Shown here one piece after another: positions 27,917 to 39,100 of a stretch of DNA of 64,000 nucleotides. The position numbers were made by a program, and so were the translations under genes. Origin of the DNA: a virus; the IMG/VR virus record IMGVR_UViG_3300019487_000003, positions 103,809 to 167,808 of that record, one strand, 5' to 3'. Positions within the stretch are counted from its first letter, which is position 1. Every line of letters starts with the position of its first letter. The notes under the pieces are model-generated. The model worked only from the letters and a program-made list of their open reading frames with translations. It was not told the DNA's origin and did not search any database.

Positions 27917-29557
27917 ATGATTAGAGATTTCTTCGGTGCAGATCAATTTATATGGTGGAAGGGAGTAGTAGAGGATCGGGACGACCCTCTTTTCCTTGGC
28001 CGCACCAAAACACGCATATTCGGATGGCATACTCAAGACAAAACTGAGATGCCTACTGAATTATTACCATGGTCTTATGCTATTCTTCCGTTAGATAACG
28101 GAACAAATGTCGTGGGTCTTAAACCTGGTGATTGGGTAATAGGATTTTTCCGTGACGGTGTTAGAGCACAAGAACCTATTATCTTCGGTGTAATACCAGG
28201 TATTCCTGAAGTTCCTGCAAACCCTGAATTAGGGTTTTATGATCCAGCAAAATATCCTTTAGATTGTGAAGTTATCCCAAGACGAGATCCGCAATGCCTA
28301 AATGAACACAGAATTCCCACACCAAAGGAAGTAGCTGGTGATTGCTGTGGCCCGATTCCCGTTGTCTTAGATGAAGTGCCCCACATTAAGGCCGTTACTC
28401 CGTATCCTCTTGAAGATAGATTAACAGAACCGGTCACACATAGACTTGAGAGACCAGAAGATGTTGGGGTTGGTGATACTTGGGTACCTAGAAAATTAGA
28501 AGACTTGGGTGTAGCAAAATTAGGTTATCATAAGAATAGTGGAGTGGGCACAGACATTGCATATCCTACAGATGTCTTTGAAGAACCACCAACACCATTC
28601 GATGCAAAATACCCATACAACCATGTGTATCAATCCGAAGGTGGCCACTATGTAGAAATAGATGATACACCAACTAAAGAAAGGATGCATTGGCTTCACA
28701 AAACTGGAACATTTGTTGAATGGCATCCTAACGCAACTGTAGTTGAGAAAACAAAAAGACAGAAATATGAATTCGTGATTCACGAACACTTTTTCTGTGG
28801 TTATAAAGATGTTAATATGACATCTGGATTAGCAATGAGATTTCAATCAGGAACAGAAATGATTCATCATTCCTGTGGTGATATGAATAGAGATACAGAA
28901 TTGAATTTGAATACTCTTGTTAGAGTTGACTCAAATAAAAGAGTTGTTAATGATGATAACAGAGTTGTAGATGTAGATTCTAATACTAAAATCAAAAATT
29001 TCAGAAACACAATTGTTGAGAATCATGTCAACAACCATTTTCTTGCTAATGTTCATACTTTGATTGATGTAGATCAAAATACGGTGATACAAAAAGATTT
29101 AAATGAAATTGTTGGTGGTGCAGCAAACTTAAGCATTGGTGCAGATGGGACTTTAGTTGTTGGTGGAAATTTAAAGATAGCAGTCCACGGAAATTTAAAT
29201 GTTGGTGTTGATGGGAACATAACGTTTGATACTTCCCAGCAATTTACAGTTAATAGTTTAGCAGCCGATATAAATGCAGAAGTTTTGGCTCGTGTTGATG
29301 CAGGCGCTATCGCTGAGGTCAGTGCAGGATTATTTGTAAGCAATAAAGCACCGCTCATTTTTATGAATGGTGAAACTTTCGGATTTATTCATGCGCTAGA
29401 TTCTCTAGTAGCTGCCGCATTGGGTGCGGCTGAAGTTATTCCTCCTATTCCTGCACCACCTTTACCTGATAGAAGTGCACCACATAATTATCTTGTTGTT
29501 GCTCCGTTGATTGAACCAGAAGATCCTGAAATAAGTGGGCCTGAAGAATCATGCTAA
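27917..29557 (+). CDS. gp5: baseplate central spike, gp5-like (546 aa)
   Basis: The N-terminal 100 residues match the T4 gp5 OB fold (WWKGVVEDRDDPLFLGRTKT, GDWVIGFFRDG, then PIIFGVIPG). The C-terminal third is repetitive (VDSNTKIKN, DVDQNTVIQKD, VGGNLKIAVHGNLNVGVDGN), typical of the triple-stranded beta-helix needle. The lysozyme domain that T4 gp5 carries between the two is not visible. It would form the membrane-piercing spike under the tail tube. Confidence 0.85.
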   Translation: MIRDFFGADQFIWWKGVVEDRDDPLFLGRTKTRIFGWHTQDKTEMPTELLPWSYAILPLDNGTNVVGLKPGDWVIGFFRDGVRAQEPIIFGVIPGIPEVPANPELGFYDPAKYPLDCEVIPRRDPQCLNEHRIPTPKEVAGDCCGPIPVVLDEVPHIKAVTPYPLEDRLTEPVTHRLERPEDVGVGDTWVPRKLEDLGVAKLGYHKNSGVGTDIAYPTDVFEEPPTPFDAKYPYNHVYQSEGGHYVEIDDTPTKERMHWLHKTGTFVEWHPNATVVEKTKRQKYEFVIHEHFFCGYKDVNMTSGLAMRFQSGTEMIHHSCGDMNRDTELNLNTLVRVDSNKRVVNDDNRVVDVDSNTKIKNFRNTIVENHVNNHFLANVHTLIDVDQNTVIQKDLNEIVGGAANLSIGADGTLVVGGNLKIAVHGNLNVGVDGNITFDTSQQFTVNSLAADINAEVLARVDAGAIAEVSAGLFVSNKAPLIFMNGETFGFIHALDSLVAAALGAAEVIPPIPAPPLPDRSAPHNYLVVAPLIEPEDPEISGPEESC

Positions 29558-29892
29558 GTAAAAAATCTGTTAGAAATTGGGCATCTGGATTATTATTTTT
29601 ACAGGTAGCAGATGGAATCTTTACATATTTAGGAGTTAAGAGGCAGGGTATACCTATAGAAGGCAACCCTATTATACGCTCTTTAATTGTAGCATTAGGT
29701 CCTGAGGTAGCTCTTGTTCTTGTAAAGTTTATTGCATGTTGTTTTGTTGTGTTTCTATCTTATATGCTAACAGAAAAATATCAAGACAAAACTTTATTCT
29801 TAGCTTTTAAATTAGTAACTCTTGTTTACGCCACTGCTGTTGGTGTATGGGCCTTTGCTTTTTGGTTGAGACCAGATTTATTGTGGAAATAA
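29551..29892 (+). CDS. multi-span membrane protein, DUF5658-like (113 aa)
   Basis: The ATG overlaps the end of gp5. Three or four spans; LQVADGIFTYLGVKRQGIPI followed by EGNPI resembles DUF5658-type membrane proteins. Its place among baseplate genes suggests an accessory lysis or membrane role, but nothing in the sequence proves it. Confidence 0.6.
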   Translation: MLSKKSVRNWASGLLFLQVADGIFTYLGVKRQGIPIEGNPIIRSLIVALGPEVALVLVKFIACCFVVFLSYMLTEKYQDKTLFLAFKLVTLVYATAVGVWAFAFWLRPDLLWK

Positions 29893-29911
29893 TTATTCGT
29901 TCTATGGTCGT

Positions 29912-29919
29912 TATAAATA
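29912..29919 (+). promoter_or_regulatory. late promoter box before gp25
   Basis: Exact T4-type TATAAATA in the short gap, 36 bases before the gp25 ATG. Expected start about 29925. Confidence 0.7.
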
Positions 29920-29955
29920 ATCTGGAAGTCAATCTTTTGGTAAAATTATTCTTAA

Positions 29956-30348
29956 ATGCCGACCGTAACACGACAATACAACGATCTAGATTTGGATTTG
30001 ACTCCTCATCCTGTAAGTGGAGATATTATTCCATTAGAGGGTCCCGAGGCTGTTAAAAGAAGCATAAGAAACATTCTCTTAACTAATCTTTACGAAAGAC
30101 CATACAGACCTAATATCGGGTCTCGTATTGCACACCTTTTGTTTGAAAACGCCGATCCACTCACTAAATATGCCTTAAGAGATGAAGTCTTTAGAGCAAT
30201 CGCAATCAATGAGCCTAGAGCTAGATTGCTTGATATAAGAATATCTTTTGATGAAGATGCTAATGGGTACGAAGTTGTAGTAGAATTTTCTATCGAAAAT
30301 ATAATTGACGTTCTACAAATAAGCGTCTTTATGGAAAGAGTAAGGTAA
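29956..30348 (+). CDS. gp25: baseplate wedge, gp25-like (130 aa)
   Basis: Typical GPW/gp25 family: AVKRSIRNILLTNLYERPYR, then IGSRIAHLLFENAD, then EPRARLLDIRISFDED. Length matches T4 gp25 (132). It is the sheath-nucleating wedge protein. Followed one base later by gp6, as expected. Confidence 0.9.
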   Translation: MPTVTRQYNDLDLDLTPHPVSGDIIPLEGPEAVKRSIRNILLTNLYERPYRPNIGSRIAHLLFENADPLTKYALRDEVFRAIAINEPRARLLDIRISFDEDANGYEVVVEFSIENIIDVLQISVFMERVR

Positions 30349-30349
30349 T

Positions 30350-32140
30350 ATGGCGACAAATTTCACTGAGTTAGATTTTTTCACTCTCAAACAAAGTCTA
30401 ATTGACTTTCTCAAAACAAAAGACGAATTCAAAGATTTTGATTTTGACGGATCTGGAATCAATACCCTAATTGAACTTCTAACACACAATACAGAATATA
30501 TTGGTTTCTATAGCAATATGATTGCTAATGAAATGTTTCTTGATACGGCCCTTTTAAGAGAAAGTGTTGTATCAAGAGCTAAAGCGATCGGTTATCGCCC
30601 TCACTCTATTCAAGCATCAAGAGCAAAAGTCCAATTAGACTTTAATCCATCTTTGGGTGGAGGACCACCAAGTCCTGCATCTATACTTGTCCCACAATGG
30701 ACAAAATTTACAACATCTGTCGAAAACAAAATATATACATTCCTCAATCCTATAGCATTGACTGTTACAAATAATGGAGCCGGTCATTATATCGGCTCAT
30801 TAGATATTGTTGAAGGTAGTTTATTGACGCACGAATTTACAGTTGATAGTTCATTAGAAATCAAACAAAGATACGTTTTACCGAATACTGGAATTGATGC
30901 TGCCACTATAGTTGTGCAAGTTCAAAAAAGTGTAAGTCAAACTGCTGTTGAAACATTCTTTTTGGCAACAGATATTAATGTTATTGAGTCAAATAGTCCT
31001 GCATATTTTTTGCAAGAAGTTGAAGATGGTAAATATGAAATCTTCTTTGGTGATGGGGTTGTTGGTAAGAGATTAGAGGATGGTAATCTTTTAAGAGTTA
31101 ATTATGTTGTAACTCATGGTGAAGTAGCGAACGGCGCAAAGAAATTTACACCAACTGTAACTATTGCTGGCTATAACGGGACTGTAATAACAACATTACA
31201 ATCATCAAAAGATGGTTTGCCAATCGAATCAAACGAAAGAATCAAATTTGTTGCTCCACAATTTTATGAAGCACAAAATCGTGCTGTTAATAAACATGAT
31301 TACGAAACTCTAATTCTAAAAGATTATCCTCAAGTTGAGTTTGTCCGTGTATGGGGTGGAGAAGAAAACGATCCTCCAGTATACGGGAAAGTTTATATGT
31401 CACTTAAGCCTATTGGTGCTTTATCGTTTTCTGCCCAAGAAAAACTTTCAATTATCAATAGTATCATTCGTCCTAGAAGCCCTGTTTCAATTGAAACAGT
31501 TATTGTAGAGCCTGATTATTTAAAAGTAATTGTTAGCACTGTTGCAAAAATTAAACTAAGAAATTCAACCCTAACACTTGGTGATATTCAAGGAAAGATT
31601 ATTCAAGCTATTAAAAATTATCGAGATTCAAACCTATTGGGGTTTGATAGTAATTTCAGATACACAAAATTAACTAGACAGATCGACGCGGCAGATCAGT
31701 CTATTCAAAACAACCTGACACAAATTAAACTTAAGTATACTATTACCCCACCAATCAATATTGCTCAAAGATTTGAAATACATCTTAACGCAAAGATTGA
31801 TAAGGGAGATTCAGCTAATAATATCTCTGCTTTAAATAGCACCGGTTTTATTAAAGATGGTCTTGTTTCATATATCGGCGACGATGGTATGGGAAATCTA
31901 TACATTTATCGTTTAGTTCTTTCTCAAAAAGTTATTGTTGAAACAAATGTTGGGACTATCGACTATGATACAGGGAAGATTATTCTTCCTAGTTTAATTA
32001 TTCAAGGTATTCCTGATGGAAAAGAAGTAATTGATTTCATCTTAATTCCTGGTGAAAATGATTTAACTCCAGTAAGAAATCAAATCGTTGTAATCCTAGA
32101 TGAAGATATTTCTGTCCAAATCATCAACGAGGATGCGTAA
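30350..32140 (+). CDS. gp6: baseplate wedge, gp6-like (596 aa)
   Basis: Baseplate J/gp6 features: an N-terminal helical region (FDFDGSGINTLIELLTHNTEY, then MFLDTALLRESVVSRAKAIG) and a central YEIFFGDGVVGKRLEDGN. AVNKHDYETLILKDYPQVEF follows. It forms the wedge ring that encircles the hub. Confidence 0.88.
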   Translation: MATNFTELDFFTLKQSLIDFLKTKDEFKDFDFDGSGINTLIELLTHNTEYIGFYSNMIANEMFLDTALLRESVVSRAKAIGYRPHSIQASRAKVQLDFNPSLGGGPPSPASILVPQWTKFTTSVENKIYTFLNPIALTVTNNGAGHYIGSLDIVEGSLLTHEFTVDSSLEIKQRYVLPNTGIDAATIVVQVQKSVSQTAVETFFLATDINVIESNSPAYFLQEVEDGKYEIFFGDGVVGKRLEDGNLLRVNYVVTHGEVANGAKKFTPTVTIAGYNGTVITTLQSSKDGLPIESNERIKFVAPQFYEAQNRAVNKHDYETLILKDYPQVEFVRVWGGEENDPPVYGKVYMSLKPIGALSFSAQEKLSIINSIIRPRSPVSIETVIVEPDYLKVIVSTVAKIKLRNSTLTLGDIQGKIIQAIKNYRDSNLLGFDSNFRYTKLTRQIDAADQSIQNNLTQIKLKYTITPPINIAQRFEIHLNAKIDKGDSANNISALNSTGFIKDGLVSYIGDDGMGNLYIYRLVLSQKVIVETNVGTIDYDTGKIILPSLIIQGIPDGKEVIDFILIPGENDLTPVRNQIVVILDEDISVQIINEDA

Positions 32141-32143
32141 TTT

Positions 32144-33910
32144 GTGTCCACTTTCAAGAAACACTCCGCATTATTAGCTAGGCAATTATCACAATATATT
32201 CGCCAAGACCATCCCCATTTTTTGGAGTTTGTTGAAGCCTATTTTGAATGGCTTGAAGAAACTGGCAATGCTCTTGAGTTTTCAAAAAATCTACCTTCAT
32301 ATCAAGATGTAGATTTTACATTAGATAGTTTCATAACATATTTCAAAAGAGAATTTCTAGCGAAAATTCCCGAAAGTTTATATGTCGATCCTTCAGACTC
32401 TACAAGAGCGGTTGATAAAAGAAAACTTATCAAAAGCATTAAGCAATTTTATCGTGCTAGAGGAACTGAAAAATCTTTTAGATTTCTTTTTAGAATCTTA
32501 TTTGATGCCAAAATTGACTTCTATTATCCTCGTGTTGATATGCTCAAAGCATCTGATGGGAAATGGTTTCAAGATGTCACAATAAGAACTAGACAACTTA
32601 GTGGCAATCCCTTCTTATTTGCAAACCAAAAAATCAGAGGAACTACAAGCAATAGTTCTGCGTTTGTAGAACACGTTCAAAAAATCAATGTTGGTCCACT
32701 TGAAGTTTATGAAATCTTTTTGAATCGTTCAAGTATTATAGGACTATTTCTACCAAATGAATTAATTGTATCAGATACAGTTCCTGGAACAACAGCTCGA
32801 ACATATCATCTTTTAACAGGGATTCAAATTCTTAATCCTGGTGAGGGATACAGCATCGGTGATGAAATCCTTATCACTCAGGCAGGCCCAGGATATGGTG
32901 GGCGCGCTAGAGTTGAAAATGTTGACGAACTTGGTAAAGTTTTAAAGGTTAAAATAATTGACTATGGCGCTGGATATTCTTCTGGTGTTCCTACAGGCCA
33001 AATCCTTTTCCCAGCACAACCAATGCAAGCATTTGGTGTTGGTATAATAGGTGGCCAAACTCTTTACCCTGGATATTTCTTGAATGATGACGGTAAGATC
33101 AGTAACGCAAAATTCATTCAAGATAGTTTCTTTTATCAACAATTTTCTTATGTCATTAAAGTTGAACAATCATTAGAGTCATACAAATCTTTAGTGCAAG
33201 AACTATTGCATCCTGCTGGACTATTACTGTTCGGCGAATTTTTTACCCAAAATCTACTTGACGCAAGACCACAACTTCCAGATAATCAAACAGATTCATT
33301 TATCATAGTTCAAAGACACGTTGGGTTTGAACCTCAAGGGTTTCACGGCCCAATCAAAATTATTCCACCTAACAGTATTCTTTTTGACCCAGAAGTTAGA
33401 TTTGTTAATCTCAATCTTTCAGGAGAGTTTACAACAAGCCCTCCAGTGGATTCTTTTGGACCTAACGGAGAACAAACAGAGATTTTCCATGAAGAAAGCT
33501 ATATCATTCAAGGCTATGAACAAAATTTGTGGCATTGGGATGGTGTAACAAAATCATCTTATCAAGATTCTCACCCAGAACAGGGTTATGTAATACAAGG
33601 TAAGGCCCGTGTAAGTGACAGTGTTAGATCAGTTCAAATAGTTGTGGATCAATTATCTAATGGTGAAGTATCATCATTTAAGCTAGGGCCCTCTTGGAGA
33701 AGTATTGAGCAGTTTAAATTCACTTATGAGCCCTCATCATTGACACCAAATGACGATGCTAATCTTGTTGGTGCTAATGCTGGCTATTGGGCACAATATG
33801 GAAATCTACCTATAAGAGTATTTGCAAATGTTCAAATCAAGCAAGTAACTCAAGACTTTAGACAAAAGACGAATATTATGCCTGAACCTGTATTGGGAAC
33901 ATATTTTTAA
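32144..33910 (+). CDS. baseplate protein in gp7 position (588 aa)
   Basis: GTG start. N-terminal helical part (QLSQYIRQDHPHFLEFVEAY), then IKQFYRARGTEKSFRFLFR, a segment found in virion proteins of T4-related marine phages, and glycine-rich beta regions. Placement between gp6 and gp8 suggests gp7, but similarity to T4 gp7 is not evident and its length is about half. Confidence 0.65.
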   Translation: MSTFKKHSALLARQLSQYIRQDHPHFLEFVEAYFEWLEETGNALEFSKNLPSYQDVDFTLDSFITYFKREFLAKIPESLYVDPSDSTRAVDKRKLIKSIKQFYRARGTEKSFRFLFRILFDAKIDFYYPRVDMLKASDGKWFQDVTIRTRQLSGNPFLFANQKIRGTTSNSSAFVEHVQKINVGPLEVYEIFLNRSSIIGLFLPNELIVSDTVPGTTARTYHLLTGIQILNPGEGYSIGDEILITQAGPGYGGRARVENVDELGKVLKVKIIDYGAGYSSGVPTGQILFPAQPMQAFGVGIIGGQTLYPGYFLNDDGKISNAKFIQDSFFYQQFSYVIKVEQSLESYKSLVQELLHPAGLLLFGEFFTQNLLDARPQLPDNQTDSFIIVQRHVGFEPQGFHGPIKIIPPNSILFDPEVRFVNLNLSGEFTTSPPVDSFGPNGEQTEIFHEESYIIQGYEQNLWHWDGVTKSSYQDSHPEQGYVIQGKARVSDSVRSVQIVVDQLSNGEVSSFKLGPSWRSIEQFKFTYEPSSLTPNDDANLVGANAGYWAQYGNLPIRVFANVQIKQVTQDFRQKTNIMPEPVLGTYF

Positions 33911-33913
33911 GAT

Positions 33914-33921
33914 AATAAATA
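33914..33921 (+). promoter_or_regulatory. probable late promoter box before gp8
   Basis: AATAAATA, then six bases, then a 5-codon frame (MINKE, ATG at 33928) whose GAG overlaps the AAGGAG ribosome site of gp8. The gp8 start TTG follows at 33950. Confidence 0.5.
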
Positions 33922-33949
33922 GAAACAATGATTAATAAGGAGTAGTCCC

Positions 33950-35584
33950 TTGACAGCTATTATCACTTCCAAATTTAGAATTATTCAAGCGGCCGAATTT
34001 AAAGCTGACTTCGATACCATAGTAACCGATAAAAACAACTACTTGTTTGTTGGTAAACCACGCCCTTGGGCAGACGATATTTTCCCTGACGTCCCTCAAG
34101 ACCATCTTTACGATGAACTTCGTGCTTGGGAAAGCATGATGGGCCTTAAAAAGATCGTAGAGTCTGGAGCTTCTCATGCAATCCCTAGACACGATTGGGA
34201 TGCAACTGGTAATACAAAATATGTTGCCTATTCCGATCAAGATGCAGAACTTTTCTACCATCCTACTCCAGCAGAAGTCGCGGCAGCTAACTTGGATGGC
34301 ACATATACTCCAGGATCATTCTATGCAATGACAGATGAATTTCATGTTTTTAAATGTCTTGCAAACGGGGGCAACGTAAAGTCTACTGTAAAACCTTTGA
34401 AGCCAGGTAACTCTCTTGATATAGTTGAAACATCTGATGGTTATCGTTGGAAGTATATGTTCACTGTATCTACTTCAGATGCTCTTAAATGGCTCACAGA
34501 TGCATGGCTTCCTGTTAAGTTTTTAGATGCAGATGACGGATCATTTCAATGGTTAGTTCAACAAGGTGCAGTTGACGGGATAATTTCGGATATTCGAGTA
34601 TCAGCAGCAGGAACACTTTATGATAAAGTTAGAGCAACAGCAGAAGCATTAACCTCTGCAACTCCAACAGAAGTTGTTCTGAACGCGGCAGCACAATCAT
34701 ATGCTACAGGAAACGGATTTTACAACGGCGGAACTTTCTGGATTGAGACAGGTTTAGGTGCAGGGCAAAGTGGTATTATTACTGCATACGATCACGGCAC
34801 AAATACAATTACATTGGATGCTGCACTTGTTACAGTTCCTTTGGCTGGAGATGATTACAAAATTCTTCCTACAGTAACAATTTCTGGAAACGGGCAAAAT
34901 GCAAGAGCAAAGGCTTTTGTAGATCAAATAACTCCTGATGGGATCACTTCTGTTTCTGTAACAAATAGCGGCGCGAATTATCGATATGCAACAGCGGTAG
35001 TTTCCGGAGCTGGTGGTAGCGGCGCAACCCTTGAAGTTTTGATTCCCCCTGTCGGTGGACATGGTGCAAATGCTGTATACGAAATGGGTGCTCATTTTGC
35101 GATCTTGAATGTTCGCTTAGAATATAATGAAGGCGCTGGAGACTTCCCATTATCAAATGACTATCGACAAATTGGAATCGTCCGTAATGTAACTGATTTT
35201 GGAACTTCTGATCTCTCAACTGCAACAACAAGAATTGCAGCACAAAGATTAGAAATTGTTCCGATTACGGGAACATTTTTGCCAGATGAAGATTTGATCG
35301 GGCCTGTAAGTGAAGGAAGCCCTACTGGATTCATTGTTGATTATGATACAGTCACAGACATTATCACATTTATTCAAGATGTTGATAGTGGTTTTGGAGA
35401 CTTTTCGGGAACTGTTGGATTGATTGTAACTGGTTCTGTGAGCGGTGCAAGCGGGACTGTAAGTGCAGTTTTGGATCCTGAAGTTAATCGATACAGCGGC
35501 GACATTATTTACCTTGAAAATAGACGGCCAATTTTGAGAGCGGCAGATCAGTTAGAAGATATAAAATTAATCTTAGAATTTTAG
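33950..35584 (+). CDS. gp8: baseplate wedge, gp8-like (544 aa)
   Basis: TTG start with AAGGAG upstream. N-terminal half matches the gp8 family: NNYLFVGKPRPWADD, GSFYAMTDEFHVFKC, SDGYRWKYMFTVS. The C-terminal half is beta-rich and Gly/Ser/Thr rich. Longer than T4 gp8 (334), so it carries an extra C-terminal domain. Confidence 0.85.
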   Translation: MTAIITSKFRIIQAAEFKADFDTIVTDKNNYLFVGKPRPWADDIFPDVPQDHLYDELRAWESMMGLKKIVESGASHAIPRHDWDATGNTKYVAYSDQDAELFYHPTPAEVAAANLDGTYTPGSFYAMTDEFHVFKCLANGGNVKSTVKPLKPGNSLDIVETSDGYRWKYMFTVSTSDALKWLTDAWLPVKFLDADDGSFQWLVQQGAVDGIISDIRVSAAGTLYDKVRATAEALTSATPTEVVLNAAAQSYATGNGFYNGGTFWIETGLGAGQSGIITAYDHGTNTITLDAALVTVPLAGDDYKILPTVTISGNGQNARAKAFVDQITPDGITSVSVTNSGANYRYATAVVSGAGGSGATLEVLIPPVGGHGANAVYEMGAHFAILNVRLEYNEGAGDFPLSNDYRQIGIVRNVTDFGTSDLSTATTRIAAQRLEIVPITGTFLPDEDLIGPVSEGSPTGFIVDYDTVTDIITFIQDVDSGFGDFSGTVGLIVTGSVSGASGTVSAVLDPEVNRYSGDIIYLENRRPILRAADQLEDIKLILEF

Positions 35585-35618
35585 TATTTTCTATATTATA
35601 GAAAAAAATCTAATCATT

Positions 35619-36170
35619 ATGTTTATAATCTATCTTGTCAAAAACAAAATCAATGGTAAGAAATATATTGGGTTTACTTCTCAATTTCTTAAACATAGGA
35701 TGATTAAGCATTTTTCTTCCGCCAAGCACGGTTCACCATACAAATTTCATAGGGCCATAAGAAAATACGGAAAAGAAATGTTTTTGTTTTCTGAAATTTT
35801 TTCGATATTAACAACAAATAAACAAGAAATCAAAGAACTAGAATTACATTTTATACAAAAATATGACACTTTGAAAGAATATAATTCCACAGAAAAATTT
35901 GGCGGAGTAACATATCACACACAAGAAACTAAAAAGAAGATGTCAAGGGCATGGACTAAAGAACGTAAAAAGAAGTTGATAGAAAGAAACAAGAGTAATT
36001 CTTATGCTGAATATCAACGCCAATCATTCACAGTTAGAAATCCACAAGGACTGGTTGTTAAATTTACTGGCCTAAATAACTTTGCTAAAGAAAATGGTTT
36101 ATCTCCCAGCGGATTAAGCTGTCTCCTTTCTGGAAAGAGAGATAAATATAGAGATTGGACTAGAGTATAA
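35619..36170 (+). CDS. free-standing GIY-YIG homing endonuclease (183 aa)
   Basis: GIY-YIG module at the N-terminus: IIYLVKNKINGKKYIGFT, an Arg in LKHRMIKH, and the catalytic Glu in ELELHFIQKYDT. A NUMOD-type segment follows (KKKMSRAWTKERKKKL), and a C-terminal helix-turn-helix part (NNFAKENGLSPSGLSCLLSG). It resembles T4 Seg enzymes. It lies between virion genes and probably cuts the homologous site in related phages. Confidence 0.88.
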   Translation: MFIIYLVKNKINGKKYIGFTSQFLKHRMIKHFSSAKHGSPYKFHRAIRKYGKEMFLFSEIFSILTTNKQEIKELELHFIQKYDTLKEYNSTEKFGGVTYHTQETKKKMSRAWTKERKKKLIERNKSNSYAEYQRQSFTVRNPQGLVVKFTGLNNFAKENGLSPSGLSCLLSGKRDKYRDWTRV

Positions 36171-36173
36171 CGA

Positions 36174-39100
36174 ATGCCATCACCTGATTTAAAAAATTCT
36201 CCATATTGGGATGACTACGACGTAGAGAAAAAATTCTATCGTATTCTTTATCGGCCAGGCCTTGCGGTCCAAGCAAGAGAACTAACACAAGTTCAAACTC
36301 TTTTACAAGAACAACTCAACAGAGTCGGTTCACACCTTTTCAAAGAAGGTGCAATGGTAGTTCCTGGACATATTACATTTGATCGTCGTTTCACATGGGT
36401 TAAAGTCCAAAGCAATAGCTTCACTGATACAGAAGCAGCAATCCAAAATAACTTTCTAAACAAAAAGATTAGCGGAGTTTCTTCATTACTTGAAGGTCAA
36501 GTTATTCATTATATTCCAAAAGATACAAGTAATATTGTTTATTTTTTCGTAAAATATCAAAAAGGAAATGTTGTTTCAGGTGATAACGTTTCTGCATTTG
36601 AAGATGGTGAAACATTACAAGTTATTGATGCTCCAGCAGTAACAGTTACAGTTGATGCTCTTGACGCAACAGGTATTGGTTGTGGTGCTACAATCGAACA
36701 GGGAATTTATTTTACAAAAGGGTTCTTTGCGATTGTTGATAAACAAATTCTCTCAGTAGATACAGAAACCCCAAACCCTTCTGCAAGAATTGGACTTGAA
36801 GTAGTTCAATCAATCGTTAAACCAGAAGATGATGAAAGTTTGCTTGACAATGCAAACGGCTCTCCTAACTATGCTGCACCTGGTGCCCATCGTCTTAAGA
36901 TCGAATTACTTCTTGTTAAAAAGGATCTTAATACTCTTGGTGATGCAACTGTTAATGATAACTTTATTGAACTTTTGCGTTTAGTAAATGGTAGGGCTGA
37001 ACTTAAAGTTGATAGCACTGCATATAATATTATTCTTAGAACACTTGCTGAAAGAACTTTTGATGAAAGCGGGGACTATACAACTCGCCCCTGGTTGATC
37101 TCTCAAAAAGAATTTTACAATGAAAATGGCAATCAGGGCGCATATGTAAAAGAAGATTTGTTTCAACCAACAGATTTACTTGCTGACCAAGTTGCTCGCC
37201 AAAGATTTGGAATGATAGAGACAGAATTTGAGCTTCCTCAAATCTTTGCTCATACAGATATTTCTTATGGTGCTAACAAATGGCTCCCAGGAAGAACATT
37301 AGAAGAATTTGAAGAAGCTGCTAGAGCAAAAGCTGTTATTGCTGTTGAGCCTGGTAAGGGATATGTGCGAGGTTTCAAGATCGAAACATTAGGAACAACA
37401 TATGTTGATCTTGATAAAGCAAGACAAATACAAAGTTTAAATAATGCTTCTGTTCGTCCTATTATCGGGAACTTTGTTCGTATCACAAATCTTGTTGGTT
37501 TACCAAGACTTTCGACTGGCGTTTCTGGAGAACAAAGTTTTCAAAAAATTGATCTGTATGATCGAAGACTGGGTGATGTTACTGGTTCTGTTATAGGAAC
37601 AGCTAGAGCATTTTTCATGGAGTTTGTTGGGGGGACACCCTTCTCCGAAAATGCTGCCTACTCATTATATCTATTTGATGTATTGATGTCTGAGGGAAGA
37701 GAATTTGGTGAAGTAATGAGTATTCAAAGCGTTCCTGGTTTGGGCTTCCCAGACTTTGAAGCAAATACAGTATTACAAATTGAACCCTTTCTTGGAGCTA
37801 CTGTTTCTGGAACAAACGGAACAAATGTTATTACAGGAGTAAATACTTATTGGGCAACTATTGACGAATATCGTCTACTTAGCAGAGACGTTCTTCAAAT
37901 TGCCGATGGTCGTCTACTGTATGTAGATCAGCCCCCTGTATCTGACACAGAACTAATTCTTGAAAATACTATCTCTGGTGGTAACATTGTTGATCAACCT
38001 GTTGCAAGAGTTTATGCTGAATTAGAAGATGTTTCAAACGTACCTCTTATTTTCAGAACACCTCAAGCGTTTACAAAGCACTTGACTTCTGATACAAATT
38101 TTGTTGTTCAAAAACAATTTCTTTCAAACCTAGTTAATGTTGGCACACATGACGTAACTATACAGACAGCAGATGCAACAGAAACATTTGTTCCATTTTC
38201 TATCATTGATTATATTGTTGTAACTGCCGACACAGGTGAATTTGTTGCTTTAACAAGTTCAATGGTTTCAATTTCAGGAACACAACTAACAATTACATTT
38301 CCAGATGCAACTTATGATGGAAGAAAACTTGTAATTCTTGCCGGTGTATTAAAGACACAACATCCAGCATCTCAACACAAAATCAAAAATTTAATCCCTG
38401 GTTCTTTCGCCTCTGCCGCGGTATCTCCTTCTGGTGCACAAAACTTAGGTAGATTCTATCTAGGAAAAACTGACGTGCTTACGATTAAAGAAATCCGCAT
38501 GTCACCAGATTTTACGACTGCACCAATTGGAAGTGATACACTTATAACTGACAGATATACATTAGATACAGGTCAAAGAGATACGCACTATGATCATGGT
38601 TCTGTTATCCTTAAAAAGGGAGCACAAAAACCAACAGGAAGAATTGCAGTTGTGTTTGATTACTATTCTCATTTAGGAGATGGTATGAAAGCATACTTCT
38701 CCGTTGACTCTTATGATCCAAATGATTATGCTATTATTCCTACTTATGTTTCTGCCGATGTTGGAGCTACATATGCTTTGACAGATGTAATGGACTTTCG
38801 TCCTACAAAAGCAGAGGCAGCGCCTAGCGTAACATATACAGATAGCCAATTTGTTGAAGGTGCCGGTTCGATTACTTTTATTCCTAAGGGAATTATCAAT
38901 ATCGATTTCGATCACTACTTGCACCGAATCGACAAACTTTTCATTAATCCAGACGGAAATTTCTATGTAACAAAAGGGACACCTGCTGTTAATCCTATAA
39001 GTCCTACTGAACCTTCAAGCGGGATGGTTCTTTATGATTTGAGCGTAAGAGCGTATACAAAAAGTATTAGAGAAATCTTTCCATCTTATCGAGAAAATCG

